The position numbers and the translations under genes were made by a program. This document shows positions 31,993 to 43,569 of a stretch of DNA of 64,000 nt, piece after piece. The notes beneath the pieces were generated by a model, which did no database searches, was not told where the DNA came from, and worked only from the letters and a program-made list of their open reading frames with translations. The stretch covers positions 50,998,093 to 51,062,092 of the forward strand of contig NC_081849.1 of NCBI RefSeq assembly GCF_963259705.1, written 5' to 3'. This DNA comes from Myotis daubentonii (taxonomy: Eukaryota; Chordata; Mammalia; Chiroptera; Vespertilionidae). Numbering within the stretch: the stretch's first letter is position 1; every line of letters starts with the position of its first letter.

Positions 31993-33107
31993 TAGAAGTC
32001 TTTATTTACGCTTTTACAAAAGGATTTCAATATGTACACAACCTAGCCTTTTTTTTAGGGTAAAGATTATTTAAGGTGACTTTCCAGATAAGAATGTACA
32101 TTTTGTAATACTTTAAGCAATAAAACAATTAAAAAAGAGAAAAAATGTACATTTTTATTTCCCATCCTTAGCCCCCTCACCTTTTTTTTAAAAGAGTACC
32201 ATGGTATTAACTGTATGTGGGAGATTATTTAATCTACCTCCAATGAGCATTTATAATTTTGTTTTGAAGAGTGGAACAATACACTTTATTTAAAATGTTC
32301 AGGACATTATGTAACTGTAGGAGAAGAAAAGAAATTTTTTTAAAAGCAAAGGTGCTAAATACAGCAATTTACTTTCAATGACATTACATGCCACCTATTC
32401 TGACTATTTTTGTAAAAACCACATACTTTAAATGTTATGGGTTAACCAGCCCCTGTTCAATATGAAAATGATTAGGGCATAAACATTTCACAAAAGGAAG
32501 TTATGATTGAAAACTGAGAATGATATCTCCTGACTTGCTCTGTGGAACAGATAATCAAGTTGTCTTTCAAAGACGGAAACTTCAGTGAATGTTTTACTTG
32601 GGAAATAAATGAAATTGATCATATATTCTAGGCAAAAATCCCCACCCCACCGTAATTACTTTCAATCTCCCCATATAATATTTTTCCACTAGTGGAGATT
32701 TCAAACGTGTTAGAAAAATACAAGAGGGTGAGAGCAAGAGCACGTTAATCATAAGAATTAGAAGTGGAAGAGACCTCTTGAGTCAGTCCACCCCATTTGT
32801 CATCAAGATGGTGCCTCATCTGCTCTGCCCCCATCCAGCTTAAAGGCACCTAAATGATGGGCTCCCCACTTTCCTCAAGACAGCCAGGCACTGTTTTCTC
32901 CACTGGGCTTCAGATGAGAATAGGGGCTTTAAGCAAGACTTGCAAATCATTCTCTAAAATTGCCCGTCTTCAAAACATTTCTTTGGCCTGAAAATCATGT
33001 TGATCCAGTTTTTTTTAACAATACTGACCCATCTCCATCACTGACCTTCTTCCATTGCCCTCTCCGTCACTAGACCAAAATGCAAGTATCTGCTTGTGTC
33101 AAGCACT
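31993..33107. other. No recognisable gene
   Basis: AT-rich to 32750, then mixed composition. 'agaagtggaagagacctcttgagtcagtcc' near 32760 may be an old repeat edge but no family is assigned. Confidence 0.4.
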
Positions 33108-33115
33108 GCCTACAG

Positions 33116-33194
33116 AAAACATGTCAAACTCTCAGCCCGCGGGCCACATGCCTCATTTATTTGGCCGTGTTAGCCTTTGAGTTTGACATGCTTC
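33116..33194. mobile_element. Very short hAT-like MITE
   Basis: A perfect 12-bp inverted repeat, CATGTCAAACTC (33120-33131) and GAGTTTGACATG (33179-33190), encloses a 47-bp centre containing 'cagcccgcgggccacatg'. Identical 8-bp sequences, GCCTACAG, lie just outside at 33108-33115 and 33195-33202, as expected for a hAT target duplication. The exact element limits (79 bp if the 8-bp repeats are the duplication) are inferred. Confidence 0.7.
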
Positions 33195-33491
33195 GCCTAC
33201 AGGATGAGCCAAACCTGGCAGTCCTGCAGCCAGACTGAAGTGCTATGTACTCTAGTGCTGCTCTCTCTACTTCACCCCAAGAAACAATCCACACAACAAG
33301 CCAGTCAGGCCACCCATCTTCTTCTTTGCCTTCCAGCCCCTCACTGCTCTGCCAATCTACATCTCATTGCTAGCCTCTTTCAAAACCTGAATGCTTTGGA
33401 AGCAAATTCTCTGTCCCCTCAAAGTCATTTGTAACCCACCTCCATGAATTTTGCTATATCTTCATGCCATTTGTGTTAAAAGGGGACTCTG

Positions 33492-34149
33492 GCCCTAGCC
33501 TGTTTTGCTCAGTGGATAGAGCAGTGGTCGGCAAACCGCGGCTTGCGAGCCACACGCGGCTCTTTGGCCCCTTGAGTGTGGCTCTTCCACAAAATACCAC
33601 ATGTGGGCATGCATGTACAGTGCGATTGAAACTTCATGGCCCATGCGCAGAAGTCGGTTTTCGGAAAGGAGACAGACGAAACAAGTATACAAGACGAGTG
33701 TAGGTGGGAGAGTTGGAAGGGGTCGACCTCAGCGTACGTACCTCAATCAGATTGAGGACGTTTTTAGCAAAGGCCAGCTTAGGAGTACCCTAATTAGGTT
33801 AATAACAATGTACCTACCTATATAGTTTAAGTTTAAAAAATTTGGCTCTCAAAAGAAATTTCAATCATTGTACTGTTGATATTTGGCTCTGTTGACTAAT
33901 GAGTTTGCTGACCACTGGGATAGAGCATCGGCCTGCGGACCAAAGGGTCCTGGGTTTGATTCCCATCAAGTGCACACACCATGATTGCAGATTCCTCCCC
34001 AGCCTGGGCCCTGGGTGGGGCACATGCAGGAAACAACCAATTAATGTGTTTTTCCTCACATTGATGTTTCTTTCTGTCTTTCCATCTCTCTTGCACTCTC
34101 TCTAAAAGAACAGTGGAAAAATATCCTCAGGTGAGGTTTAAAAAAAAAA
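33492..34149 (+). repeat. VES-related SINE carrying a nested hAT MITE
   Basis: The SINE head 'ccctagcctgttttgctcagtggatagag' stops at 33521 and resumes after the hAT element as 'ggatagagcatcggcctgcggaccaaagggtcctgggtttgattcc'. The tail has 'cacatgcaggaaacaacc', a CT-rich stretch, 'aaaaatatcctcaggtgagg' and poly-A. It shares the 'atatcctcaggtgagg' 3' module with the SINE at 46973-47233, so these two form a subfamily distinct from the other VES copies. Confidence 0.92.
33522..33917. mobile_element. hAT MITE inserted in a SINE
   Basis: A 396-bp element starting CAGTGGTCGGCAAAC and ending GTTTGCTGACCACTG, a 15-bp terminal inverted repeat with one mismatch. The 8-bp target duplication GGATAGAG is perfect (33514-33521 and 33918-33925) and is SINE sequence. 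The subterminal parts contain 'gagccacacgcggctctttgg' at the left and 'tttggctct' near the right, typical of vesper-bat hAT MITEs. No transposase frame. Confidence 0.95.
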
Positions 34150-36119
34150 TAGGGAGGGACTGTCTGATGAGCTGAGACAGAAAGAGTCCCATTTTAATAA
34201 AGGGAATAAAGCAATAAGTGCCGAGAACTTATATCTCAAAGTGAGGTGCTGCCTAAGACATGATAGGATATTTTGAAACTACTTTATCCATACTTCATCT
34301 TCAGCCTCTTCAAGTATATAAATGGGTAGAACCAAATGGAATAAGAGATAATTTTTTCTCCCCTCCCTTAGCTTCCATGGGAAGGGCAGGTGGAAAGAGA
34401 TGGAAGATGTACTATTAGAAGCACAAACTTCTTGTGGATTGGGAGAGAAGCCTGGATTTGTTTATCTGTTAGTCATGAGGGAAAGAACTGGTCAAGTTTT
34501 GTGCTGGAGTCCTCTGAGAGGTAGGTGTGTGTTAGCTCTTCCTACAACTGTAAATGTTTCTTCTATATGGGATCTGGATCCACAAAAGAAATGTTATAAA
34601 ATCTTCTATATTAAAAAAAAAATCCTTTCTGACTCTACTTCCACTTCTTTTCTCCATACCACTTCACAGCAAAATGGCGGGAAAGAGTTGACCATTCCTA
34701 TTTTTACTACCGAGAGTTCCCTCTACTAGCTCACCTTCTGCTGAGTCACCTGTCACCTCCATGTGACGAAATCTATGTTGTGATTTTGGGTCCCCTCTTA
34801 CTCAATTTCCCAGTAGTGTCTGATGTAATTTCTACTCTTGTCTGTTTCACTTCTTTGCCTGATCTCTCCCCCTTTCTCTCCTTCGCTAGATCCTTCTCTC
34901 CCAGTGCTCCCAAATACCTCAATGTCAGACATGGAATCCCTTCTCCAAGTATATGAGCTCCCAGGTGATCTTATCTTTAAAATATCATTACCATACCTTA
35001 CCATAAACACCATCTGATGGTAATTGCCCCATCCCACCAACACTCCACTCTTGGCCTAATGTGTCTGATGTGTTATGTACAATCTGACATACCTGACCTC
35101 TCTGCAAATTCTCATCCACACGTCTACAATCTGTACTCCTATATTTATAAGACTGTAATATCTTGTATTCCTTTCTCCTGTCTTCTCTTTAAAACTCAAT
35201 ACCAAAATATATTTTTCATTTATGTCTCTTAATTTCCTTCCTTCACAAGTAGAATGAATACTTTAATTTATCACATGCCTAAAAACATTTTCTATAATTA
35301 TTCCCAGTGTTTCCGATTGCTTATTTTTTCTGAATTTCTTTGAGATAAACTGATATAAAAGATGATATAATTTTATATGGATGAAGATAACCTTGAAATA
35401 TGAAGCAAATGGCAATGAAAGAATCTTTTCAGCAATTAAAAGTATAGATATATAAGTATATATAAAAATAGATATGTACATATATATATACATATATCTG
35501 AAAGCCAAAACATCAATGCAGGCTTCAATTAGAAATATTTTTATCCTGAAATTTGAGAGCCCAAGTTTGATCATTTAAAACTAAACTCAATTGTCTCTTT
35601 CAAAAGAGTCATCTTTTTACATGTAGCTGAGATTATACACATGTGTATGAGTGATGAACAACCATTAATGTCTATTTGAAATATTCACCAATGTAACAGC
35701 TATTTCAGATCACATTCACAGAATTTCCTAGACTTTACAGCTTGAGGCTCCAGATAACTTTTTAAATCTAATCCAGGTTTTGTAGTGTTGACCCACAAAC
35801 TAGTCTACAGTAACACTAGTCAAATCTACATTGGATTCCATTACTGTCTTCAGAATTTCCTAGTATGTGAAACAGGTCAAGAAATATTTACCAAATACCC
35901 TATGGTCAGTGCATAACTCACAGAAAAATAACTCACAGTGCATAACCAACGGTCTCATTTGTTTTTCTTTCTTATCTTAGGTGCCAATTTCTGGTCTCTG
36001 AGAAATGAGGCAAGTCATAAAGCAAAGAGGGTACAGATGTATGGCCAGGTGGGTTCCAAGAACTGACAAGGAGAAGGCAGTAGAATACAGGAGAAACAAC
36101 ACAGGATTTTGTGAAAGAG
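34150..36119. other. No recognisable gene; AT-rich simple sequence at 35440-35500
   Basis: No gene or repeat family recognised. A TA/TATG-rich patch lies at 35440-35500. A pyrimidine-rich stretch at 34840-34900 is unexplained. Confidence 0.4.
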
Positions 36120-36275
36120 GCAGCCAGGATTTCAATCTCGTCTCTGTCGCTTATTGGCTGGGTTAATTTTATAATTTTATTTAACTTTGAACTTCACCTG
36201 AAAAATAGAAAAAATATTTATTTCATAAGGTGTGTAAAAATGGAATGATAATTTCTGTAAAAATTCTTTGTAAAG
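36120..36275 (+). repeat. MIR SINE fragment
   Basis: 'ggatttcaatctcgtctctgtcgcttattggctgggttaatttt', 'acttcacctgaaaaatag' and 'catraggtgtgta'-like sequence follow the MIR core in plus orientation. Confidence 0.55.
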
Positions 36276-37721
36276 GGCTATATCTATACCCACACCCATA
36301 TCAAGCATCTATCCATTTACCTAGCCTTCTAGAATCACTCTGACAGTATAAACTCTTAAGCTTTGTGCACACTGAGTACATGTACTGTAAATATAAAGGT
36401 AAACTAACAGATAAGCAAAAACCTACTTAAGTAGCTATAGATACTTTAATCCTTTCTCAAGAATACTTTCCTACCATGTCATCTTTGATTCTTTTTTGGG
36501 CAAAGCCACATAAAAGCTAACAATTTTTCCTTATGCTGTAAATAATAAAACAAAGCCAATTTCACAGTGGAGTTTTTCTGGTTAGAATTTTTTACAAATC
36601 AAGTCTCCATATTTTTCTCTGAGTTTCTTAAATCCCACTAATTGTGCAAGTCAAGGGAAAAAATAAATAGAATAAGATATACTGAGAACTAGTTAGCAGA
36701 AGAAAATCTCCAAGTTTCAAAGGCTTATGAGGTCACATTTACACCCATATGCACACTTCAGTGTATTCGGGGCCCCACCTAACACACCGAGAGTTCAGAC
36801 ACTTGTGGGATTTGCCTTCCTCGGGTATTTTGGGATATTTACAGAGTGACGGTCTCTCTCATATACTTAGAAACAATTTCAGTCCTGCCTTCTTCTTCAG
36901 ACTTCTGGTCAATGCACTTTGCTCCTGGTACCGCTGCTTGTGACCTGTGGAGCCGGGGGAAAGGAGACCGGAAGGAGAAATGCTCAGTCAAGCTCTGGCT
37001 CACCGGATCTTTTGTTCTTAGTCTGCATTACTCTGTTCTCTTTCTTCTCCCTCTGTCCAAACAGGAATCTCTGATGCATACAGATTCAGACCAAATAGTC
37101 TGTTACTCAAAGAAAAGATAAATATATGACCATGCTATTAGAATTGAAAAAATAGTCAAATCCCCAGAAAAGAGAGCGAGGGAGCGCCACTGAGGCAGGG
37201 AAGGAGGAAAAGCCAACGTTGGGTCCATTATTGAGCTGGACCACCGGGACTCCTTCCCCGGGGGGAACTGGAGTGAAGCATGTGGAAGCACCTAAGAATC
37301 ATCCCTTCGAAGAACAGGAGGTTGGGGCCTCTATCCACTGACTCTTGTCCTCTCTGGTTGAGGGTTGCCCTCAGGAGTGTTAACTAACTCCCTGACGCTC
37401 TGACTGCTCTGCACTCAGTGAGCTTCGGTGGCTTTGGAGAAAGCCCTGAGGTGAACAGTGGAATTACAGAAGTGCAGGATGCTGACAGAGAGAGCTCGGG
37501 AACATAGGAGTAACCAGGTTACACTTGAAATCAGAGGTGGGCTGAGAAGATGTAACGCAGAGCACAAAATGAATTCGTTAAAACTGTTGGTGTTAGAGAA
37601 ATTCATCCCAATGCTTATGCCTATAACTTCCAACCAGAATAAGGACAGATGACCAGAATGATAAATATCAGTAGACAGTGCCTACAGCACCAAATACTTC
37701 TTCTACTTCCAGTGCTGGAAG
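36276..37721. other. No recognisable feature
   Basis: Short frames at 36749-37121 and 37415-37652 have no recognised domain. No repeat is recognised. Confidence 0.4.
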
Positions 37722-37985
37722 ACAAGGAAGGGCAGTGTAGTACAATGTACAGATCATACATTTTGCACCAGACAGATTGGAGTTAATGGGCATACATTTA
37801 TCTACCATTTATTGGCTGTATGCCCTTCAAACAAGTTGTTCAATTTGAGCTCATTTTTTTCATCTATAAAATAGGAATATTAATAGCTTCTTCATAAAAT
37901 GCTAACAGAAGGCAAATTAAATAACAGTATAAGTATCTAGACCAGTGTCTAGCACAGTGCAGCTGGCCAATGAACATTAGTTCTT
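37722..37985 (+). repeat. MIR SINE, nearly full length
   Basis: 'gggcagtgtagtacaatgtacag', 'ccagacagattggagtt', 'ccatttattggctgtatgccctt', 'catctataaaataggaatattaatag' and 'gtgtctagcacagtgcagctgg' follow MIR from head to tail. Confidence 0.85.
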
Positions 37986-38639
37986 TCTCCCACTTTATAA
38001 AACAGAACTTTTTCTCACAAATACTCATTCAGATGAAACACTGTCTGTGTCTTCCAAGGTACTACAGGGTGAAAGTAATTTAAACCCTTTAAAAAATATT
38101 CTTAGGACTGTTTAGTTTATCTTGTTAATCACAACATTCCAGTATATCTTTAGTTCATAAAATATAAAACTGCCCTAAGTTGATCTAAATAAGTTTCTGT
38201 GCAAGATCTGACACACTCAAGTCTACTCAGCGATGCCCAGCAATCAGTCAGCTTTGGAGTCTCAAAGTTTCAAAGATGACCAGGATTTATAACAGAGCGA
38301 GGAGGAAACTGAATAATAAGAAAACTCATTCCAGGGCTCCAGTGCAAGATGGGGCTCAGGGTCTAGGATTTTTTTACAAAATTATTCTGAATCACAGCCA
38401 CTTTGGGAGCTTCGGCTCCACAAGCTACTTAATAAGCCCCCAAACACTAAGATTTAAAAGAATCTTAAACACAAATGTTTGGGGCTGAACATTGCTTGGA
38501 TTGCGCTACTTTATTCCCTTTGCTGCCCTTCTCCCCCTAACCCCTGACTCCCACCAGAATCCCAGGATTGCAAGAAAACAAGACAGGTTTTAGGTACCAC
38601 CCAACCTTCATAGCATTTCCTATATACACTTTATCATTG

Positions 38640-38745
38640 GATTTTCTAACTAATCCTGTGGGGTTATGATGGGAAACTGTGGCTCAGAAGCATCAGCTAC
38701 CTGATTAGTGTCCATACCAAGTGGCACAGCCAGGAACTTAAAAAA
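38640..38745 (-). repeat. MIR SINE fragment
   Basis: 'taatcctgtggggttatgatgggaaactgtggctcagaag' then 'accaagtggcacagccaggaact' is the reverse complement of the MIR core. Confidence 0.6.
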
Positions 38746-38924
38746 GAGATCCTCTGTCAGGGTTTTCTTACTATATTTCTGCTGAATCACATGGGTTTCA
38801 CCCGTGTTTAGGTTTTAAAGGCTTTTTTCTCTTCCTCTCCTACATCCAGAAAGACCTTGTCAAACATTTCAGCACAAAATAGGAGGGGCAGAATGCTGAC
38901 ACTGAGACAAAATAACATGATTCT
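38746..38924. other. No recognisable feature
   Basis: No gene or repeat recognised. Confidence 0.45.
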
Positions 38925-39345
38925 TATCTACTTATTCATTAAAAAATGTAAAGCAGACTCATATCAAATGGGTAAAAAAGTAATCATTCTGCCAGCACAT
39001 GTGATTTAGGTGGAAAATATTTGCTTTGCTGAATGGCTCATTAATCACATCAAATAATTGCAGCATTAAAATAATAATTTATTTTAAAAGGGGTTGCAGA
39101 CCTCAAACAGATATAATCTATTGCTTCTCATTAAGTTTCACATTAATACAATTCATTTTATTGAGTGAGCTGAAATTTATTACTTATGCTAATTTGTGTT
39201 TATCTGAGCTTGTAGTTAGTTCAGCATGTATTTTAAATCACTGTTTTAAATATTTCAAATCAATCTTCTATATTGCTGGCCTTCTAGTCTATGACTACCT
39301 AATGAGATTAGACTTCATTTTTATATCCAAAATATCATGACCTGA
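38925..39345. promoter_or_regulatory. Candidate conserved non-coding element
   Basis: Repeat-free, AT-rich but not low-complexity sequence packed with TAAT-core motifs ('ctcattaatcacatcaaataattgc', 'aaaataataattta') and an octamer-like ATGCTAAT at 39186-39193. It has the texture of a homeodomain/POU-responsive enhancer. The 104-codon frame at 39026-39340 has no domain and is probably a consequence of few stop codons. Inference only. Confidence 0.3.
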
Positions 39346-40969
39346 ACCCTCAATGTCTTTCTGGCAGAAATTCAGTGGTCACATCCTTACTATTTTCCAG
39401 AAGTTTCCCAGGGCAATACTTTAAAAGTCCCCCATTCTCCTCTGTTCTGGTTTCACTAGCTGCCAGGACTCTTCTCGGGGGGCAGATGATTCTGGTGTTG
39501 TCAACTCACTTTAGGTCCATCTGTCTTCCCTGATAGCACTCCTGATCATTCCAATTCCCCTGAATTAACATACAACTGAGACTAAACGAGACTGTTCATA
39601 AGTTTACTGAAAACATGAAGACCAAAAAAACTCAGCTTAAGACTGCTGGGAAAGTCTTTATTCTCCAAGGCCATGAGCCTCCCTGCTGGTTTCTGGCAGC
39701 CTCTGTGTGGTGGGCCTGTCGGCTCTACTCCACCAAAAGGAAGCTTTAGGAATTTCACCTGAGAGTCTAGGCCCATCTGCTTCCTACGCAGATAGAAGCA
39801 GAAAGTCATTTGTTCTTAAGACTCGGTTTATTTCCTGTCCTAGGACGATTGACACTGGGAATATTCCTTCCCTTCAGGGAAAATATTCCAAACCCATGAA
39901 TAAGGTGTTGTCCGGCCCCATGTCTAGGGCAAATTGTCATGGCCTAGGGTACATTTCCCAAATTGTGGCTCATTCAACCTTAAATTAGAAGAATAGACAC
40001 CAACAGTCCAGAGTAAGTGGTTCCACCCTGGGTGAGACCCATGCCTTTGCCCAGTGCTCTCTGCAGCCCAAGCTGAAGAGAAGAGAAGAACCGCCGATCC
40101 TGTCTGCTAGAATAAAGTCTCTGCTCCTGGGAGAAAACACTTGTACAGAATGATTCACATCTCCCAAGAACACACGATGCATTTCAGGCTCAGGGCGATT
40201 TCTGATTCTGTATGGGCTCATTTTTACTATCAACTCAACTTCAGCACTAACAGAATACTGAATGCAGCATCTGCTTTTAGGTGAATCCCAGGAACATTGG
40301 ATAGGTACTTTTTTATGTCGGCATGACTAGAAGGGCTTGGCAATGAAGGATTTCTCAGAGGATGAATTCAGTATTGAGTCTATAATAATTAAATAGACTG
40401 TACTCCCTTCAAGGTCAGTTTTCCATCATCAAATCTCTTAAGATATAACCTTTATGTAAGTAGATGTGTTATTTCAGTCATAGTTTCAATGCTGCTACTT
40501 TATATAATTTGTCTAATTTATTCAATAGTTATTTAAAATGAGATGGAAACCCTTTTATGCTATCAAGAAAAAATTAACATAAGGCCACATGAGTCAGTAG
40601 AGAGAAATACCAACTATCCTTTTTATAGGTTAAAATAAGAACAGAGAACAGATAACTTTATCAGATATAAATAAAACGTACTTCAGGTCTATATTGTGGT
40701 CAAAGAAGAGAGGGCAATGTGAAATAAAGTGAAAGTAAATACCGAGAGAAAAATGTAAAAGGTAGTGAAATTATTAAATAGAGATTGAAGCATAAGACAG
40801 GAGAACCTTCCCTCCCATACATGTTACACATGAGAATACACCACACATTCTAGGACTCCCACACAAGTAAAATAAAATGTGGAAAAGGACACATTAAGAC
40901 CAAGAAATACACATCATGGATACAGGAGACCATGGATACCATGATGGGGTTCTTGTATATGTGCACTAT
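39346..40969. other. No recognisable feature
   Basis: No gene or repeat family recognised. Confidence 0.4.
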
Positions 40970-41577
40970 AGATTTATGGAACTCCCATTTGATCCAGTGA
41001 TCCCATTTCTAGGAATATACCCCAAGAAATCCGAAACACCCATCAGAAAGGACATATGCACCCCTATGTTATAGCAGCACAATTTATAATAGGTAAGATT
41101 TGGAAACAGCCTAAGTGCCCATCAACAGATGAGTAGATTAAAAAAACAGTGGTACATGCCCTGACTGGTTTGACCCAATGGATAGAGCGTCAGCCTGCGG
41201 ACTGAAGGGATCTGGGTTCGATTCCAGTAAAGGGCACATGCCCAGGTTGTGGGGGCTTGTTTCCAGTGGGGGACATGCAGTAGGCAGCCAATCAATGATT
41301 CTCTCTCATCATTGATGTTTCTATCTCTCCCTCTCCTTTCCGCTCTGAAATCAATAAAGATATGTTTAAAACAAAACAAAAATCCAGTGGTACACCTACA
41401 CAATGAAATACTATGCTGTTATAAAAAAGGAGCTCTTACTATTCACAACAGCATGGATGGACATGGAGAGCATTATGCTAAGCGAAATAAGCCAGTCAGA
41501 GAAAGATAAATATTACATGATCTCTTTCATTTGTGTAATATAATGAACAACATAAACTGATGAACAAAAATAGATCC
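40970..41577 (+). repeat. L1 ORF2 C-terminal region (left part of a split L1)
   Basis: 'ggaactcccatttgatccagtgatcccatttctaggaatataccccaag', 'atatgcacccctatgttatagcagcac', 'ctaagtgcccatcaacagatgag' and, after a SINE, 'acacaatgaaatactatgctgttataaaaaagg', 'ggagagcattatgctaagcgaaataagccagtcagag' are the end of L1 ORF2 in plus orientation. It stops abruptly at 'aaaaatagatcc' (41577); the next L1 base follows at about 41978. Confidence 0.92.
41157..41384 (+). repeat. VES SINE nested in L1
   Basis: The head 'ccctgactggtttgacccaatggatagagcgtc', a B box 'gggttcgattcc', 'gacatgcagtaggcagcc', a CT-rich part and an A-rich end. The target duplication CAGTGGTACA lies at 41147-41156 and 41385-41394, within L1 ORF2 sequence. 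Confidence 0.94.
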
Positions 41578-41977
41578 CAAATCTAAAACCATTACTCATT
41601 CTATTTATAAACATTTCTTTAAAACCGAAATTGTATTCTAAATCCATACTGTAGACTGCTATCTGCCTCAATAAAAAAAGATAAGATTTCACAATATCCT
41701 GCAATGGAAACTACTCTTTTCTCCAGAGAGATAATCTACTTATTTTGGGAAACCAAATTAGGTATTCCACAGCCACTTTAACATTTTTAGCACAGAACCT
41801 TATAGCTGAACATTTTCTAAACTTCAATTTTCTCTAAGTAGTTCTTCACTTAAACCATTCCAACAAAACAGACTTTGGAATCTGACAAGGCCAGATTTGA
41901 AATCTGGCTCTGTCATTTACTATGAGTGGGAATTTACCTGTACTTAACTTAAGATTATTTTTTTGTCTCTTAACCTA
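41578..41977 (+). repeat. Copied segment inserted in L1 (derived copy)
   Basis: About 379 bp (41586-41964) match 42333-42711 with about half a dozen substitutions, roughly 98 percent identity, in direct orientation at an offset of 747 bp. The segment separates two parts of one L1 that look contiguous in the element. Its right end contains the first half of a MIR that continues uninterrupted only in the downstream copy, so this copy is the derived one. Extra bases 'atcta' at the left junction and a second 'cttaaccta' at the right junction suggest stepwise template switching. Confidence 0.88.
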
Positions 41978-42222
41978 AGAGACAGAGAAGCATCAAACAG
42001 ACCATCAAACTTCAGAGGGAAGGTGTGTGTGTGTGTGTGGGGGAGGGTGTTAAGAGATCAATTAAAGGACTTATATGCATGCATATGAACATAATCAATG
42101 GACACAGACAGTACGGGGATGAGGGCATGTGCTGGGGGTGGGGATAGCTGGGGAGAGGTCAATGTGGGAAAAAGGAGACATATGTAATACTTTAAACAAT
42201 AAAGAATTTTTTAAAAAAGAAT
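41978..42222 (+). repeat. L1 3'-UTR and poly-A (right part of the split L1)
   Basis: 'agagacagagaagcatcaaacagaccatcaaac', a TG repeat at 42024-42040, 'gacttatatgcatgcatatgaacataatcaatggacacagacag', 'gagaggtcaatgtggg' and 'ggagacatatgtaatactttaaacaataaag' are the bat L1 3'-UTR, ending in an A-rich tail. It continues the L1 that breaks off at 41577. Confidence 0.9.
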
Positions 42223-42332
42223 CTGAGAGAAAAAAACACAAAGAAAACAGAAAACAACAAAAAACTATAGACACAAATAAAAACAGTAAGCTGTATTAAT
42301 TTAAATCACCATTGTTATGTTTTCCAGACCCC

Positions 42333-42715
42333 AAACCATTACTCATTCTATTTATAAAAATTTCTTTAAAACCGAAATTGTATTCTAAATCCATACTGTA
42401 GACTGCTATCTGCCTCAATAAAAAAAGATAAGATTTCACAATATCCTGCAATGGAAACTACTCTTTTCTCCAGAGAGATAATCTACTTATTTTGGGAAAC
42501 CAAATTAGGTATTCCACAGCCACTTTAACATTTTTAGCACAGAACCCTATAGCTGAACATTTTCTAAACTTCAATTTTCTTTAAGTAGTTCTTCACTTAA
42601 ACCATTCCAACAAAACAGACTTTAGAATTTGACAAGGCCAGATTTGAAATCTGGCTCTGTCATTTACTATGAGTGGGAATTTACCTGTACTTAACCTAAG
42701 ATTATTTTTTTTTGT
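42333..42715 (+). repeat. Donor copy of the duplicated segment
   Basis: The downstream partner of 41586-41964. Its right part is the 5' half of a MIR (from about 42630) that runs on without a break to about 42810, which marks this as the original location. The left portion (42333-42620) is unique sequence with no recognised function. Confidence 0.88.
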
Positions 42716-42810
42716 TTTGGTTTTGCTCTTGTTTTGCAAATGGAGATAATGAGAAGATTAAATGAGATCATGTATATAAAATGCCTAGCACTAGAATGTG
42801 CTTTATGAGG
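42625..42810 (+). repeat. MIR SINE spanning the donor edge
   Basis: 'gactttagaatttgacaaggccagatttgaaatctggctctgtcatttactatgag', then past the duplicated part 'ttttgcaaatggagataatgagaagattaaatgagatcatg' and 'aaaatgcctagcactag', is a continuous MIR in plus orientation. Confidence 0.85.
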
Positions 42811-42924
42811 TCCTCTGTCCTCTGCCTCTCACGTGATATGCCATTGAGTACCCCAGTTCCTTTGACAAGTGCATTCTCATTGAATATTAAGCAAAAGACT
42901 CCTCAATATATTACATTAACAATA

Positions 42925-43145
42925 ACTGACACTTGCATTACTCTTCTGTGTGCCAAACTCTGTTCTAAGTGCTTTACATATGCAGCTCATTTAATTCTCA
43001 CAGCATACGATGAGGCAGGCATTATTATGATCTGTGTATTATAACTGATGAAACCCAATAAGACAGGCTAAACATCTTGCCAAAACCCTATACGATAAGC
43101 AAATGGGTAGCTATAATTTCAACGCAGTTGTCTGGATTCAGAATC
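42925..43145 (-). repeat. MIR SINE fragment
   Basis: 'gtgtgccaaactctgttctaagtgctttacatatgcagctcatttaattctcacagcatacgatgaggcaggcattattatg' and 'taaacatcttgccaaaaccc' are the reverse complement of MIR in order. Confidence 0.8.
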
Positions 43146-43569
43146 TGTGCTCTGATTTTATAAGCAAAATATGTAAAATCTAGTCCAAAGAGCTTACCAT
43201 CTGCTGATTTTATACATTCTTGAAAAATAAGGCTAGAATTACTATAGAATTTATTTTACAAAAACCTGCTCAATTCAATACAAAAGATAGTATTGGCCTC
43301 TACTTATATTACATGGAAACATGTATGGAGAAACAGAGATATAATTATAGAAAGCCTGATTCTTCTCAGGGCTTATCTTTATCCTTCTTTTGCTTTGGAA
43401 AAGTGTGGCAGGTTCTGTTGTTGGAAAATATTATATAAACCAAACATCTTAAAGGCTCTGTGTCTATGCTTTTGAGCAGAAATATACATGAAAATAGCCC
43501 AGGAAGTTAAGCAAGACAGAAGCAAATGACGCTCAGAAAGAATTCTCATGTTTATTTCTTCATACCTCA
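43146..43569. other. No recognisable feature
   Basis: No gene or repeat recognised. Confidence 0.45.
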
